Assembly: GCF_021390545.1 (NCBI RefSeq)
Contig: NZ_JAJUWR010000015.1
Location: 101,157-165,156, forward strand
Origin: Algoriphagus sp. AGSA1
GTDB taxonomy: Bacteria; Bacteroidota; Bacteroidia; Cytophagales; Cyclobacteriaceae
DNA length: 64,000 nucleotides
Direction: 5' to 3'
Positions within the stretch are counted from its first letter, which is position 1. Every line of letters starts with the position of its first letter. This document shows positions 17,322-26,846 of this stretch, piece by piece. A program made the position numbers and the translations under genes. The notes beneath the pieces were generated by a model. It saw nothing but the letters and a program-made list of their open reading frames with translations, made no database searches and was not told the origin of the DNA.

Positions 17322-17495
17322 ATATTAGCTTTTATGTATATCCGCTTTTCTTCCAGTAAAACAATAAAAGCATAATAGGATTCGGAAAACACTAGCGTCA
17401 AGGTCACCTCGGTCACCCGTCTTCGGTCTTCCGTCCAGTAAAGCAAAGAGAATAGTGGTACTGGCATCATTACGGTTAATCATATTAGCTTTTAT
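17322..17495 (-). repeat. Dispersed intergenic repeat, copy 2, with flanking 14-bp direct repeat
   Basis: 17336-17486 is the reverse complement of a repeat also found at 4624-4779. The perfect 14-mer ATATTAGCTTTTAT occurs at 17322-17335 and again at 17482-17495, just outside the repeat body. This looks like a target-site duplication or a recombination scar. The whole 17268-17630 gap holds no supportable gene. Confidence 0.65.
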
Positions 17496-17630
17496 AATAA
17501 ACTTTCAAGAATACCCCATGGGGCAAAACAAAAAACATTAGTTCTTTGCAGATACTTAAGGAAAATCGGTTCGAAACAGACTGATTTGAGGGGCGGGGAA
17601 TTCCCGGGGATTTCTTTATCTTCAAAGCTT

Positions 17631-18686
17631 ATGGAAGAGCATATCATCTCCCTAGAGCAATTTTGGGAATTAAAAGATCAATATCCGCTGATAGATGCGC
17701 GCAGTGAGAGGGAGTTTGCCCAAAGCCATATTCCCGGGGCAGTGAATATTCCCATACTGAACAATCAGGAAAGGATTGAAGTAGGCACCTTGTATAAAGA
17801 CCAGGGTTCTGAAGAAGCTACTATTAAAGGATTTGAACTGGTGGGTCCCAGGTTTCATCTGATTCTAAAGGAAGCATTAAAACTATTCCCTGAAAAGAAA
17901 ATTATCATCTATTGCTGGCGCGGTGGGATGCGTAGCCAAATCCTTTCCTGGCTGTTGACTTTGGTTGGATTCGAAGTGTATAGATTAAAAGGAGGCTACA
18001 AAACTTACAGGACTTATAGTTATGAACTGGTCAGAAAGCAGTTGGATTTCATCGTTTTAGGGGGAAAAACCGGGACAGGGAAAACACGGTTGCTCAAAAA
18101 ACTACAGAAAACAGGTGAACAGATTATAGACTTGGAAGACCTCGCTAAACACAAAGGATCATCCTTTGGGGCGATAGGACAACCAGCCCAACCCACGGTG
18201 GAACAGTTTGAAAATAAGCTGGCCGAAGACTTACGAAAGCTCAATCCTGAAAACCCCATTTGGGTGGAAAATGAAAGCAGAAAGATCGGCAAGGTGATAC
18301 TTCCAGACCTATTCTATCATCAGATGTTGGAGGCACCGTTGATTGATATCGTAAAATCAGAAGAAGAACGTATAAAATTGATTCAAGAGGAATATGCAAC
18401 TCTGCCAGCTGATGACCTGATACTTGCTGTCTTAAGGTTGAAAAAGCGGCTGGGTGGTCTTCGTACTTCGCAGGCTATAGAGGCCATCGTAGAAGGAAAT
18501 CATGAATCTTGGATTGCCAACATGTTGATATACTACGATAAGGCTTACACGTTTGATTTAGAAAAACATGCCGATGATAAAATCCTTAGACTAGACCTTA
18601 CTGGTCTATCCTACGATACATCTACCCAAAAACTACTGGAAATAAAACATCAAATCCATGGAAAACACCCCCAAAAGGCTGACTGA
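17631..18686 (+). CDS. mnmH: tRNA 2-selenouridine synthase
   Basis: Replaces sulfur by selenium at the wobble 2-thiouridine of Lys, Glu and Gln tRNAs, using selenophosphate. 351 residues from the ATG at 17631 (an upstream in-frame codon at 17586 gives a non-family leader). A rhodanese domain fills the first 130 residues, with catalytic Cys95 in IIYCWRGGMRS; a P-loop GGKTGTGKT follows at 144-152. The last 29 bases overlap selD, the gene for its substrate, which implies coupled translation. Confidence 0.95.
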   Translation: MEEHIISLEQFWELKDQYPLIDARSEREFAQSHIPGAVNIPILNNQERIEVGTLYKDQGSEEATIKGFELVGPRFHLILKEALKLFPEKKIIIYCWRGGMRSQILSWLLTLVGFEVYRLKGGYKTYRTYSYELVRKQLDFIVLGGKTGTGKTRLLKKLQKTGEQIIDLEDLAKHKGSSFGAIGQPAQPTVEQFENKLAEDLRKLNPENPIWVENESRKIGKVILPDLFYHQMLEAPLIDIVKSEEERIKLIQEEYATLPADDLILAVLRLKKRLGGLRTSQAIEAIVEGNHESWIANMLIYYDKAYTFDLEKHADDKILRLDLTGLSYDTSTQKLLEIKHQIHGKHPQKAD

Positions 18687-19701
18687 ATGGAGCGAAGGCT
18701 CTGGCTGCGGCTGCAAAATCGCACCTGCAGTACTGGATGAGATTTTAAGCAAAAGTGGAAGTCCCGATTTTTCAGACTCTAATCTTTTGGTCGGTAATAG
18801 CAGTAAGGATGATGCCGCCGTCTATCAAGTCTCTCCGGAATTGGCCGTGATCAATACAGTGGATTTTTTCACGCCGATTGTGGACGATCCTTTTGACTTT
18901 GGCAGAATCGCCGCTGCCAATGCTATTTCAGATGTGTATGCCATGGGAGGGAAACCGATTTTCGCCAATGCCATTCTCAGCTGGCCGGTGGAAAAACTTG
19001 CACCGGAACTTGCCGCTAAAGTCATGGAAGGAGCCAAGGCAATCTGTACAGCTGCTGGAATTGGACTGGCAGGAGGGCATTCCATAGCAGCTAAAGACCC
19101 CATCTTTGGCCTTTCAGTCAATGGAATTATTCATCCACATAAAATCAAAACCAATAAAGCTGCGAGGGAAGGAGATATTATCTACCTCACCAAGCCACTC
19201 GGTATTGGCGTATTGGCGACTGCATTAAAACGACAAAAGATTTCTGATGCAGATTACTTAAGCTTGATTGATACAGCCTGCAGGTTAAATTCTATCGGCG
19301 AAATCCTGGGCAACCATGAGGAAGTACATGCCATGACAGATGTGACCGGATTTGGCTTGTTGGGTCATCTTATAGAAATGTGCGAAGGGTCAGAACTTTC
19401 TGCCCAGATTGAACTCCATAAGCTTCCAATGATAGCAGGGGTTCAGGAATACATTAGCCAGTTTATTTTCCCAGACAATACATACCGAAACTGGAATGCA
19501 TATAGCGCAAAAACCAAAGGTGTGGTAGGAATGGATTTAGTAAAACTCTGCGATCCTCAGACTAGCGGGGGATTGATGCTTGCGGTAGATCCTGAAAACC
19601 AAGCTTGGTTTGAAGAAGCAATGAAGCAGCAACATCAGGTCATTTGGGAAATTGGTCGATTTACGGAAAGAAATGAATATTTGATGGAAGTGATGCAATA
19701 A
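18658..19701 (+). CDS. selD: Selenide, water dikinase (selenophosphate synthetase)
   Basis: Makes selenophosphate from selenide and ATP. 347 residues. The N-terminal GSGCGCK places Cys17 and Lys20 exactly as in E. coli SelD (a cysteine form, not selenocysteine). ATP-binding and dimer motifs follow: DDAAVYQ, DFFTPIVDDPFDFGRIAAANAISDVYAMGG, GGHSI and MTDVTGFGLLGH. Overlap with mnmH and the absence of selA/selB nearby suggest that selenium is used here for tRNA modification. Confidence 0.96.
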   Translation: MENTPKRLTEWSEGSGCGCKIAPAVLDEILSKSGSPDFSDSNLLVGNSSKDDAAVYQVSPELAVINTVDFFTPIVDDPFDFGRIAAANAISDVYAMGGKPIFANAILSWPVEKLAPELAAKVMEGAKAICTAAGIGLAGGHSIAAKDPIFGLSVNGIIHPHKIKTNKAAREGDIIYLTKPLGIGVLATALKRQKISDADYLSLIDTACRLNSIGEILGNHEEVHAMTDVTGFGLLGHLIEMCEGSELSAQIELHKLPMIAGVQEYISQFIFPDNTYRNWNAYSAKTKGVVGMDLVKLCDPQTSGGLMLAVDPENQAWFEEAMKQQHQVIWEIGRFTERNEYLMEVMQ

Positions 19702-19751
19702 GTTTATTCTCCGTTGCTTACCTTAAGTGGATCAAGCAAAATAAGCCCATC

Positions 19752-20663
19752 ATGCCCAAGATTAAAGTTCTTCTCGCAATTATCTTTGTAGGTCTTTCGA
19801 TTACCGTGACAGCTCAGCAAGTCCCAGAAGGAACCTCCAGTGAGCTCGTGATACTCAACGTCTATTCAGGAGAGCAAAAAACAATTGTAAAAGAAAACAG
19901 ACATTTCGAAGCTCCTAATTGGTCTCGGGATGGGGAACTCCTAATTATTAATTCAGGAGGATTTCTGGAAGAAATTGATTTACAAGGGAACCTACTAGGT
20001 ACAATCCATCCCGAAAAGATCTCCAGAGTAAACAATGACCACGGGCTAAGTTTTGATGGCAGGACACTGGTCTTCAGCAAAAATGATCAAGGACTTGGCT
20101 CCCGAATCTATACAGTACCTATGGCTGGTGGTGAGCCTAGATTGATCACGCCTAATCATCCCAGTTATTGGCATGGAATCAGTCCAGATGGCAAAACACT
20201 GGTTTACTGTGCTGAGCGCAATGGGGCTTGGGACATTTACGCCATCCCTTCGGCAGGAGGTAATGAGAAACAACTGACTGATGCAGAAGGTCTTGATGAT
20301 GGGTCGGAATACTCCTATGATGGGAAGTGGATCTATTTCAACTCAAATCGAACCGGACGAATGCAGACCTACCGCATGAAACCAGATGGAACTGGCGCAG
20401 AGCAACTAACAGATGACAGCTTTGACAATTGGTTTCCCCATCCATCACCAGATAATAAATCCGCAGTAATTATATCCTATCTCGAAGATCAAAACGGTGC
20501 CCATCCTTTTGGCAAAGACGTAAAACTGCGATTACTCAATGTGGAAACGAAGGAAATCAGAGACTTAACTGAAGTGTTTTACGGAGGCCAAGGCACTATC
20601 AATGTGCATAGTTGGTCGCCGGATGGGGAATGGATTGCTTTTGTGAGATATCACAGGCCATAA
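19752..20663 (+). CDS. Secreted TolB-like beta-propeller protein
   Basis: 303 residues with a signal peptide (cleaved near VTAQQ) and about five WD40-like/PD40 blades of the TolB type: APNWSRDGELLIINSGG, SFDGRTLVFSKND, YWHGISPDGKTLVYCAERNG, SYDGKWIYFNSNRTGRMQTY and HSWSPDGEWIAFVRY. It is a short stand-alone propeller without a peptidase domain. A binding or scaffold role in the periplasm is likely; the partner is unknown. Confidence 0.85.
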   Translation: MPKIKVLLAIIFVGLSITVTAQQVPEGTSSELVILNVYSGEQKTIVKENRHFEAPNWSRDGELLIINSGGFLEEIDLQGNLLGTIHPEKISRVNNDHGLSFDGRTLVFSKNDQGLGSRIYTVPMAGGEPRLITPNHPSYWHGISPDGKTLVYCAERNGAWDIYAIPSAGGNEKQLTDAEGLDDGSEYSYDGKWIYFNSNRTGRMQTYRMKPDGTGAEQLTDDSFDNWFPHPSPDNKSAVIISYLEDQNGAHPFGKDVKLRLLNVETKEIRDLTEVFYGGQGTINVHSWSPDGEWIAFVRYHRP

Positions 20664-20664
20664 C

Positions 20665-21219
20665 TTACACCAATGGAGAAACCCCTCCGGATACCATAAA
20701 TTTCATTACATCGGAACTTTTCACACCTACGAGTGGGGTAACTTTCTCCCGTGGCACCAGAAAAACATTGCCTGAAACATTATAACTGTGGGGAAAATAA
20801 ACAGCCACCATATCAGGCTCTCCGACAATTGCCATATTGTCCTGGGTAATAAACCCTAACCGGATCAATGTATCGCTGAGCTGGACTTTGACTGGAGAGG
20901 AAAATTTCTTTTTATCGCCTACAAAAGCACCCATCAGATCCTTGATGCTCGTGTAAATAAGATTGACAAGAGGAATCCGGATCAATCCCTTTTCAAACCA
21001 ATCAAAGATAGGCTTGGCAAAAAACAAACTTGCCAGATAGCCCACAAAGGTGATCAAGGCCAATACCATCATAATCCCAATTCCTGGCAATGGCACAGGG
21101 ATCAGATTGTCCAAAAACAGAATGGTCTGAAAAATAATATAGAGGGTAACTGCTACCGGAGTAATGAACAGTAGTCCGCGAAGGAAATAAGAAATGATAC
21201 GTTTGTAGGTGAATGCCAT
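20665..21219 (-). CDS. DUF502 membrane protein
   Basis: 184 residues from the ATG at 21219 (MAFTYKRIISYFLRGLLF); an in-frame TTG at 21252 is less likely. Two membrane helices (about 10-35 and 45-70) are followed by the family signature: PLVNLIYTSIKDLMGAF and a C-terminal soluble part with VYFPHSYN, GNVFLVPREKV and MKFMVSGGV. The family is widespread but not characterised. The stop is one base from that of the convergent TolB-like gene. Confidence 0.85.
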   Translation of the reverse strand: MAFTYKRIISYFLRGLLFITPVAVTLYIIFQTILFLDNLIPVPLPGIGIMMVLALITFVGYLASLFFAKPIFDWFEKGLIRIPLVNLIYTSIKDLMGAFVGDKKKFSSPVKVQLSDTLIRLGFITQDNMAIVGEPDMVAVYFPHSYNVSGNVFLVPREKVTPLVGVKSSDVMKFMVSGGVSPLV

Positions 21220-21298
21220 GTCTAGAAAATCAAAATCCTGATCAATACTCAATATTAATCAGGATTTGAATGTGAAGTAAGTGAATTAAGAAGAATTA

Positions 21299-21928
21299 TT
21301 AATCGGGTAATAGCCTCACCTTTACGCTTCTAAAATAAATCACTGATTTGGGGTCGTGGGCTTGAAGTGCAATGGTACCATGATCAACTTTTTTAGTGCC
21401 AAGATCACCTTTGCGCTTTTCATCCTTAGATTGGTCATATACATTTATTGTTTCGCCATTGATCTTTACCGTCACTACATCCCCTTGTACTATGATATGC
21501 TCTGTGTACCATTCACCATCCTCAACGTACACATCTCTTACGTCTTGGAAGGAATACACACTTCCAGTCTTTCTCCAATCACCATGGCTCTGATTTACTT
21601 GGATCTCATAACCTACATTTGGCCAGCCATCTTCCTGATATTCGGTATGAATAAAAATCCCTGAGTTTGCCCCAGGCATTGTTTTCACTTCTGCTATCAC
21701 TTCGAAGTTGTTGAAATCATGATTAGACACATCGCCATTGTAAAATGCGTGTCCCCGGGGGCCGGCCACTTTGATCACACCATCCTCAACCTGAAAAGAT
21801 TGAGAATTTTCGGAAATTTTCCATCCATCTAGATTCTTACCGTTAAATAGCTCGATCCACTCACCATCCTGAGCTGAAACAGATAATACAAGTGTCAGAA
21901 AACAGCAAATTGTTAAAAGGGTTTTCAT
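21299..21928 (-). CDS. Secreted DUF1080 (3-keto-disaccharide hydrolase-like) protein
   Basis: 209 residues from the ATG at 21928, with signal peptide MKTLLTICCFLTLVLSVSAQ. The mature part is one DUF1080 jelly-roll domain: WIELFNGKNLDGWKI, ANSGIFIHTEYQEDGWPNVGYEIQVNQ, TIALQAHDPKSVIYFRSVKVR. This concanavalin-like fold occurs in Bacteroidota glycan-degrading enzymes, some of which act on 3-keto-glycosides. It follows the nqr operon on the same strand, in the place where nqrF might have been expected, but a terminator separates them. Confidence 0.88.
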   Translation of the reverse strand: MKTLLTICCFLTLVLSVSAQDGEWIELFNGKNLDGWKISENSQSFQVEDGVIKVAGPRGHAFYNGDVSNHDFNNFEVIAEVKTMPGANSGIFIHTEYQEDGWPNVGYEIQVNQSHGDWRKTGSVYSFQDVRDVYVEDGEWYTEHIIVQGDVVTVKINGETINVYDQSKDEKRKGDLGTKKVDHGTIALQAHDPKSVIYFRSVKVRLLPD

Positions 21929-22010
21929 AAAATTCAGAATTGATAATATAATAAGTTTGCAGGCACAAGTTACAAGCAAATTATCAAACCTAATTACCGC
22001 TAAAAACAAA

Positions 22011-22035
22011 AGCTCTGGGATGACATCCCAGAGCT
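22011..22035 (-). terminator. Terminator of nqr operon
   Basis: AGCTCTGGGAT and ATCCCAGAGCT form an 11-bp perfect stem, 25 bp after the nqrE stop. Confidence 0.8.
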
Positions 22036-22059
22036 TAACAATTTCAATTAAAGAAGCTG

Positions 22060-22671
22060 TTACAGGTCAATTCCCATAAAAGACATAAAGGCTAAGCCCA
22101 TGAGTCCGGTCAATAGCATGGTAATACCTAAACCTTTCAACCCATTGGGCACATGGGAATACTTAAGTTTTTCACGAATAGCAGCCAATGCCACAATGGC
22201 CAAAAAGAATCCAGTCCCGGAACCAAATCCATAAACCGCTGATTCGGCCAGTGTGTAATCTCTTTGGGCCATAAATAGTGACCCGCCCAGAATGGCACAG
22301 TTTACAGCTATCAAGGGAAGAAAGATCCCGAGTGCCCCATAAAGAGCTGGGGCGAATTTCTCAACGATCATTTCCACCAACTGCACCATAGCCGCTATAA
22401 TTGCAATAAACATGATAAACCTCAGGAAGGTTAAATCTATGGTAGCAAGACTTGCGCTAACCCAAGATAAACCGCCTTCTTTAAGTACATATTCATTTAG
22501 AAGCCAGTTCACAGGAACAGTCACAGTCAAGACAAAGATTACAGCAGCCCCTAGGCCAATTGCGGTGCTTACCTTTTTAGAAACAGCCAAAAAAGAACAC
22601 ATTCCAAGGAAGTAAGCAAAAACCATATTGTCGATAAATATCGACCGAATACCTAAATTAAATAAATCCAT
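22060..22671 (-). CDS. nqrE: Na+-translocating NADH:quinone reductase subunit E
   Basis: Integral membrane subunit of the respiratory sodium pump; with NqrD it holds an iron-sulfur centre at the membrane core. 203 residues, six helices, starting [33 protein letters not shown]. The conserved half-membrane cysteines are in GMCSFL and [10 protein letters not shown]. It is the last gene of the nqrABCDE operon. Confidence 0.95.
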   Translation of the reverse strand: MDLFNLGIRSIFIDNMVFAYFLGMCSFLAVSKKVSTAIGLGAAVIFVLTVTVPVNWLLNEYVLKEGGLSWVSASLATIDLTFLRFIMFIAIIAAMVQLVEMIVEKFAPALYGALGIFLPLIAVNCAILGGSLFMAQRDYTLAESAVYGFGSGTGFFLAIVALAAIREKLKYSHVPNGLKGLGITMLLTGLMGLAFMSFMGIDL

Positions 22672-22685
22672 TTCTTCAGCTTGTT

Positions 22686-23357
22686 TTAGTGTTCAACATA
22701 TCCTGTTTTGGTTCGCTGGATCCAAATAATCAATCCAAGCACCATAAATGCTCCCACAGGGGATACCATCAGGCCGTTAGTTGCCAGTTTGAAATCAGGG
22801 CCGAATATACTTGAGATATATTCGTAAACAGGAACTCCAAATACCGCCCCTGAACCCAATAATTCTCTAAAAAAGGCCACCGTAAGTATGATCCATGAGT
22901 ATCCTAAAGCGGATCCAAATCCATCGAGAATAGAATCATAGGGTTTATTGCCCAATGCAAAAGCCTCCAGACGTCCCATCACGATACAATTAGTAATAAT
23001 CAATCCTACAAATACGGAAAGTTCTTTGTACATATCGTAAGCAAAAGCCTTCAGTACTTCATTCACTAAGGTAACCAAGGTTGCCACTACTGCCAGCTGC
23101 ACGATAATACGTACCCTACTTGGTATGGTATTTCTAAGCAATGATATCAGTAAATTGGACATAACTACTACGAAAATAACAGCAATTGCCATTACCAAGG
23201 TAGGCTTCATTTGCGTAGTAACAGCCAAGGCAGAACATATACCCAATACCTGGATGGTGATAGGGTTGTCATCGATCAAAGGGTCACTGATCAGCTTTTT
23301 TCTACGTTTGGACAGCAATGCCTCTGCGGGCTTTTTTTCTATAGTTTCAGCACTCAT
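22686..23357 (-). CDS. nqrD: Na+-translocating NADH:quinone reductase subunit D
   Basis: Pairs with NqrE in the membrane. 223 residues, six helices after a charged 25-residue N-terminus, with [13 protein letters not shown] and [13 protein letters not shown] carrying the cysteines expected for the family. It lies 14 bp before nqrE and 30 bp after nqrC. Confidence 0.95.
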   Translation of the reverse strand: MSAETIEKKPAEALLSKRRKKLISDPLIDDNPITIQVLGICSALAVTTQMKPTLVMAIAVIFVVVMSNLLISLLRNTIPSRVRIIVQLAVVATLVTLVNEVLKAFAYDMYKELSVFVGLIITNCIVMGRLEAFALGNKPYDSILDGFGSALGYSWIILTVAFFRELLGSGAVFGVPVYEYISSIFGPDFKLATNGLMVSPVGAFMVLGLIIWIQRTKTGYVEH

Positions 23358-23387
23358 ATTTAAATAATTCTTGAGTTGATGTTTCGA

Positions 23388-24152
23388 TTAAAGCACAGCT
23401 ACTTGAGAAGACGATTTCCGACTCTTGATGTATGATTCATAATAGCCCAAATAGTTTTTAAGCATACTATTAACTCCTTTCGCTGTAATGGTGGCTCCTG
23501 AAAGCCCATCTACTTGATGAGGGTTGCCGGAATAATCCTTCCCTTCTCCTTTTTGCATTTCCACTGCTACCAATTCTCCTGATTCATCGTAAATAGACTT
23601 GCCTTCAAATCTGCTTTGGACGGCAGGTTCTGTGATTCTTGCTCCCAGTCCCGGAGTCTCTCCAGCATGGGCCAAGGTGATTCCACCTACAGTATTCATA
23701 TCGGTATCCAAAGCTATATAACCCCAGATGGCATCCCAAAGACCGGCTCCATATAAAGGAAAAATATAAGACTGGACTTTATCTTTATTTCCTTCCTCAT
23801 GATAAATGAAAACAGGATAAAGCCTTTTATCAGCTGGTTTTTTATAATTCTTTGCAATATCCACATTTTCAGCGGTGACCGGAGCTCCATCCTGTTCTGT
23901 GATCTCCTCTCCATTTATATCTACTACAATAGAGGCTATATGGCTTTTATAATATTGATTTACCTCATCAGGTTTCATCGCATCAATTTCCTCCACTGGA
24001 ATCACCGCACCTAATATTTGCTTCTTTGTGTCCAGTTCTATGGCTTCTTTCTGCATAGGCCCCAGCACCTGCGAGGTTCCTGAAAGAAGTAACCCTAAGA
24101 CCACCGTCAAAATAACGGAGAACGTAATAATGTAAGTATTAGACTGTTGCAC
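23388..24152 (-). CDS. nqrC: Na+-translocating NADH:quinone reductase subunit C
   Basis: Carries a covalently bound FMN on the periplasmic side. 254 residues: an N-terminal helix (7-29) then the FMN domain with SGAT at 218-221, Thr221 being the phosphoester attachment site by analogy with Vibrio NqrC. Its first 14 bases overlap the end of nqrB. Confidence 0.95.
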   Translation of the reverse strand: MQQSNTYIITFSVILTVVLGLLLSGTSQVLGPMQKEAIELDTKKQILGAVIPVEEIDAMKPDEVNQYYKSHIASIVVDINGEEITEQDGAPVTAENVDIAKNYKKPADKRLYPVFIYHEEGNKDKVQSYIFPLYGAGLWDAIWGYIALDTDMNTVGGITLAHAGETPGLGARITEPAVQSRFEGKSIYDESGELVAVEMQKGEGKDYSGNPHQVDGLSGATITAKGVNSMLKNYLGYYESYIKSRKSSSQVAVL

Positions 24153-25356
24153 GTTGTAACCTCCTTGTTTTGTTTGCTTTAACTACATAATAATCGATCA
24201 ATGGAGCGAACACGTTCATAAATAGAACCGCAAGCATAATCCCCTCAGGGTATGCGGGGTTTGTCACTCTAATGATCACTGTGAGGATACCGATAAGAAG
24301 ACCATATATCCATTTCCCCGTTTCAGTTTGCGAGGCAGAGACCGGATCTGTAGCCATAAAGACAATACCAAATGCCAATCCACCCATCACCCAGTGATAC
24401 TGAGGAGGAAGTGCCATATACTCATTAACCGCAAATAGGTTCATCACCAATCCCATAAGATAAGCTCCGGCAAATCCAGAAACTATGATTTTCCAGCTCG
24501 CCACACCAGTCCCGATTAATATCAGCGCACCGATTAAGGCCATTAAAGTAGAGGTCTCACCGATAGATCCAGGAATCCAGCCCATAAACAGGTTTGCAAA
24601 ATCATATAATCCTGATCCTAGCACAGTGTTATGACTAGCTAAAGCATCAACCGCAGATTGGGTTCCTTCTACACCGGCATTGTAAACCACAGAAAGAGCG
24701 GTAGCTCCAGAAAAGCCATCTACAGGAGTTTTATCCCCTAGGTAAGTCCAAACCTGGTCACCTGAAATCTGAGCTGGATATGCAAAATACAAAAATGCTC
24801 TTGCCGTCATGGCTACGTTCAGCACGTTCATACCAGTACCACCAAATACTTCTTTGGCGATCACCACAGCAAATACAGTGGCCAAAGCAACTTGCCATAA
24901 TGGTGTTGTCGCGGGTACAACCAACGGAATCAGCATCCCCGTAACCAAGAAACCTTCGTTTATGGGGTGCTTACGTACTACTGCGAAAACTGCCTCAACT
25001 ATCCCACCTGCGGCATAAGCGACGATGATGATGGGAAGAACAAGTTTTATACCTATCCAGGTTTTATCACCGAAATCTTCCCAAAGACCAGTGGTGCCTC
25101 CAGTTGCCAGTAAATGCTGGTGACCAGTGTTATAAATACCAAACAGCAAACAAGGGATCATGGCAATTACTACTGTGATCATCATCCGTTTTAGATCAAT
25201 CGCATCTTTTACCTGTGCTCCTTTGATCCCCGTGGTGTGGTTTGGGCTAAACATAAATGTCTCACCCGCTTCAAATGCATAATATAATTTTTCAAGCTTT
25301 CCTCCTTTTTCGAAAAGTGGCTTTTGCTTGTCCAATAAATCTCTTAGAAACTTCAT
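24139..25356 (-). CDS. nqrB: Na+-translocating NADH:quinone reductase subunit B
   Basis: Largest membrane subunit, 405 residues with about ten helices. SGAT at 216-219 gives Thr219 as the likely site of covalent FMN. Other family stretches are NEGFLVTGMLIPLVVP and FGGTGMNVLNVAMTARAFLYFAYP. In known complexes this subunit binds riboflavin and inhibitors near the quinone site. It overlaps nqrC by 14 bases and follows nqrA by 5. Confidence 0.95.
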   Translation of the reverse strand: MKFLRDLLDKQKPLFEKGGKLEKLYYAFEAGETFMFSPNHTTGIKGAQVKDAIDLKRMMITVVIAMIPCLLFGIYNTGHQHLLATGGTTGLWEDFGDKTWIGIKLVLPIIIVAYAAGGIVEAVFAVVRKHPINEGFLVTGMLIPLVVPATTPLWQVALATVFAVVIAKEVFGGTGMNVLNVAMTARAFLYFAYPAQISGDQVWTYLGDKTPVDGFSGATALSVVYNAGVEGTQSAVDALASHNTVLGSGLYDFANLFMGWIPGSIGETSTLMALIGALILIGTGVASWKIIVSGFAGAYLMGLVMNLFAVNEYMALPPQYHWVMGGLAFGIVFMATDPVSASQTETGKWIYGLLIGILTVIIRVTNPAYPEGIMLAVLFMNVFAPLIDYYVVKANKTRRLQRATV

Positions 25357-25361
25357 ATGGA

Positions 25362-26714
25362 TTAACTGTATTGGATTAATTCAATTCCTTTTCTCACTAG
25401 CTCCTGCACTGGATGCTTGGACACATCCACAAACTCGCACAGCGCTAAATCTTCTTCCACGATCTCATAGATCCCCAATTCTTCAATTTCATCAAAATCC
25501 TCTGCCATGATGGCTTTCAGAAGGTAAACCGGAAGAATATCCATTGGAGTAACTGATTCAAATACACCAGTCTGTACAAAAGCCCTTTCTTCTCCCCTGC
25601 CGTTTGAATCCAAAACGAACTCCTTTTTCGGGGTAAGGAATGAAAGCAAGCCTAACGCTCTATGATAACTCAGTCGTGTGGTAGGCTTAGCCCAGCCCAT
25701 AAACTCGTAGTAATCCCCCTCCGGAATAACCGTGATCTGGTTGTGATAAAATCCCAGAAAACCATCCAATGAGATTTTTTCCCCAGTAAGCACATTCCCG
25801 GACACCACTCTTACATGACCTGAATTAAGGTTGCCTTTTACAAATGTAGAGACATTCGCTCCCATGTAGGTTTTCACATAAGCAGCCTTAGTTAATTCAG
25901 AACCTGTCACCGCGACCACTTTAGAAGCATCATAGACGCCTTCTAGTATGAACTTACCGATCTGGGCTACTCCATATGGAGTAACAGTCCATGCAATTTC
26001 TCCCTTGTTGATAGGATCAAGGTGGTGGATCTGAATGCCTACGTTACCCGCAGGATGTGGCCCTGAAAATTTATTCACTTGTACACCTTTCAAATCTGAA
26101 AAAGGAGCAGGAATTGCCTTAGAGCCATCAACATTCAAGTTGACTTTTCCACTGGTAAGCTTTACCAAGGCCTGGATACCTGCCTGTAGATATTTCTCCT
26201 GTCCTTTCAGAGCAAATGCATAGTCGGGAGCCAAAGGATGTGTATCAAAAGCAGATATGAAAATACTCTTAGGAGTATCCGCAGGATTCGCAACTATACC
26301 GAATGGACGTTGGATGATATTAGGCCAAGTGCCGCTGGCTGCCAGTTTAGCAGCTAGTTCTTCTCTTCCCACTGACGCTAAATCTATCTGGTCAAAGTGC
26401 TCATGGGTGATGGAATCATCCGCCAAAATTTTGATCTCAAGCAGTTTACGTCGTTCCCCCCTCTTAATTTCGGCAATTTTGCCAGAAACAGGAGCCGCGT
26501 AAATTACTTGATCCAATGCTTTGTCGATCAGGATTGGAGTACCTGCCTTTACGGTATCTCCTTCATTGACAAGGACTTTGGGGCGTTGCAGCCCGATAAA
26601 GTCTGTCGGCTTAATTGCGAAGGTTTGCGCCGGGGCGAAATCAGCTAACTCTTGCTTAGCCTTTCCCACCATATTGATGTCAAAACCTTTCTTAAGCTTC
26701 ACTATTTTAGACAT
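25362..26714 (-). CDS. nqrA: Na+-translocating NADH:quinone reductase subunit A
   Basis: Soluble, cytoplasmic-side subunit involved in quinone interaction. 450 residues from the ATG at 26714 (MSKIVKLKKGFDINMVGKA); the open frame extends 13 codons upstream but the family begins here. Shows FIGLQRPKVLVNEGDTVKAG and GKIAEIKRGERRKLLEIKI near the start. First gene of the operon; TAGATTTG at 26758-26751 on the minus strand is a possible -7 element, without a good -33 site. Confidence 0.95.
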   Translation of the reverse strand: MSKIVKLKKGFDINMVGKAKQELADFAPAQTFAIKPTDFIGLQRPKVLVNEGDTVKAGTPILIDKALDQVIYAAPVSGKIAEIKRGERRKLLEIKILADDSITHEHFDQIDLASVGREELAAKLAASGTWPNIIQRPFGIVANPADTPKSIFISAFDTHPLAPDYAFALKGQEKYLQAGIQALVKLTSGKVNLNVDGSKAIPAPFSDLKGVQVNKFSGPHPAGNVGIQIHHLDPINKGEIAWTVTPYGVAQIGKFILEGVYDASKVVAVTGSELTKAAYVKTYMGANVSTFVKGNLNSGHVRVVSGNVLTGEKISLDGFLGFYHNQITVIPEGDYYEFMGWAKPTTRLSYHRALGLLSFLTPKKEFVLDSNGRGEERAFVQTGVFESVTPMDILPVYLLKAIMAEDFDEIEELGIYEIVEEDLALCEFVDVSKHPVQELVRKGIELIQYS

Positions 26715-26846
26715 ATCTGTTTTTGAACTATGAGCTTTTGAAAAACGCCTCAAATCTAATAAATAACCTTTTTAAATTGAGGGTATATGAAATTTAATGT
26801 TCGAACTTTTGGAAGAATGGCTTCCTGCTTTTTTAATTAAAAGGAA

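Noticed and set aside
17568..17620. GGTTCGAAA resembling a tRNA T-loop
   Set aside because: No acceptor, anticodon or D stem around it; no tRNA was found in the window.
18658..18720. Possible selenocysteine codon in SelD
   Set aside because: The active site codon is TGC (Cys17); no in-frame TGA is present.
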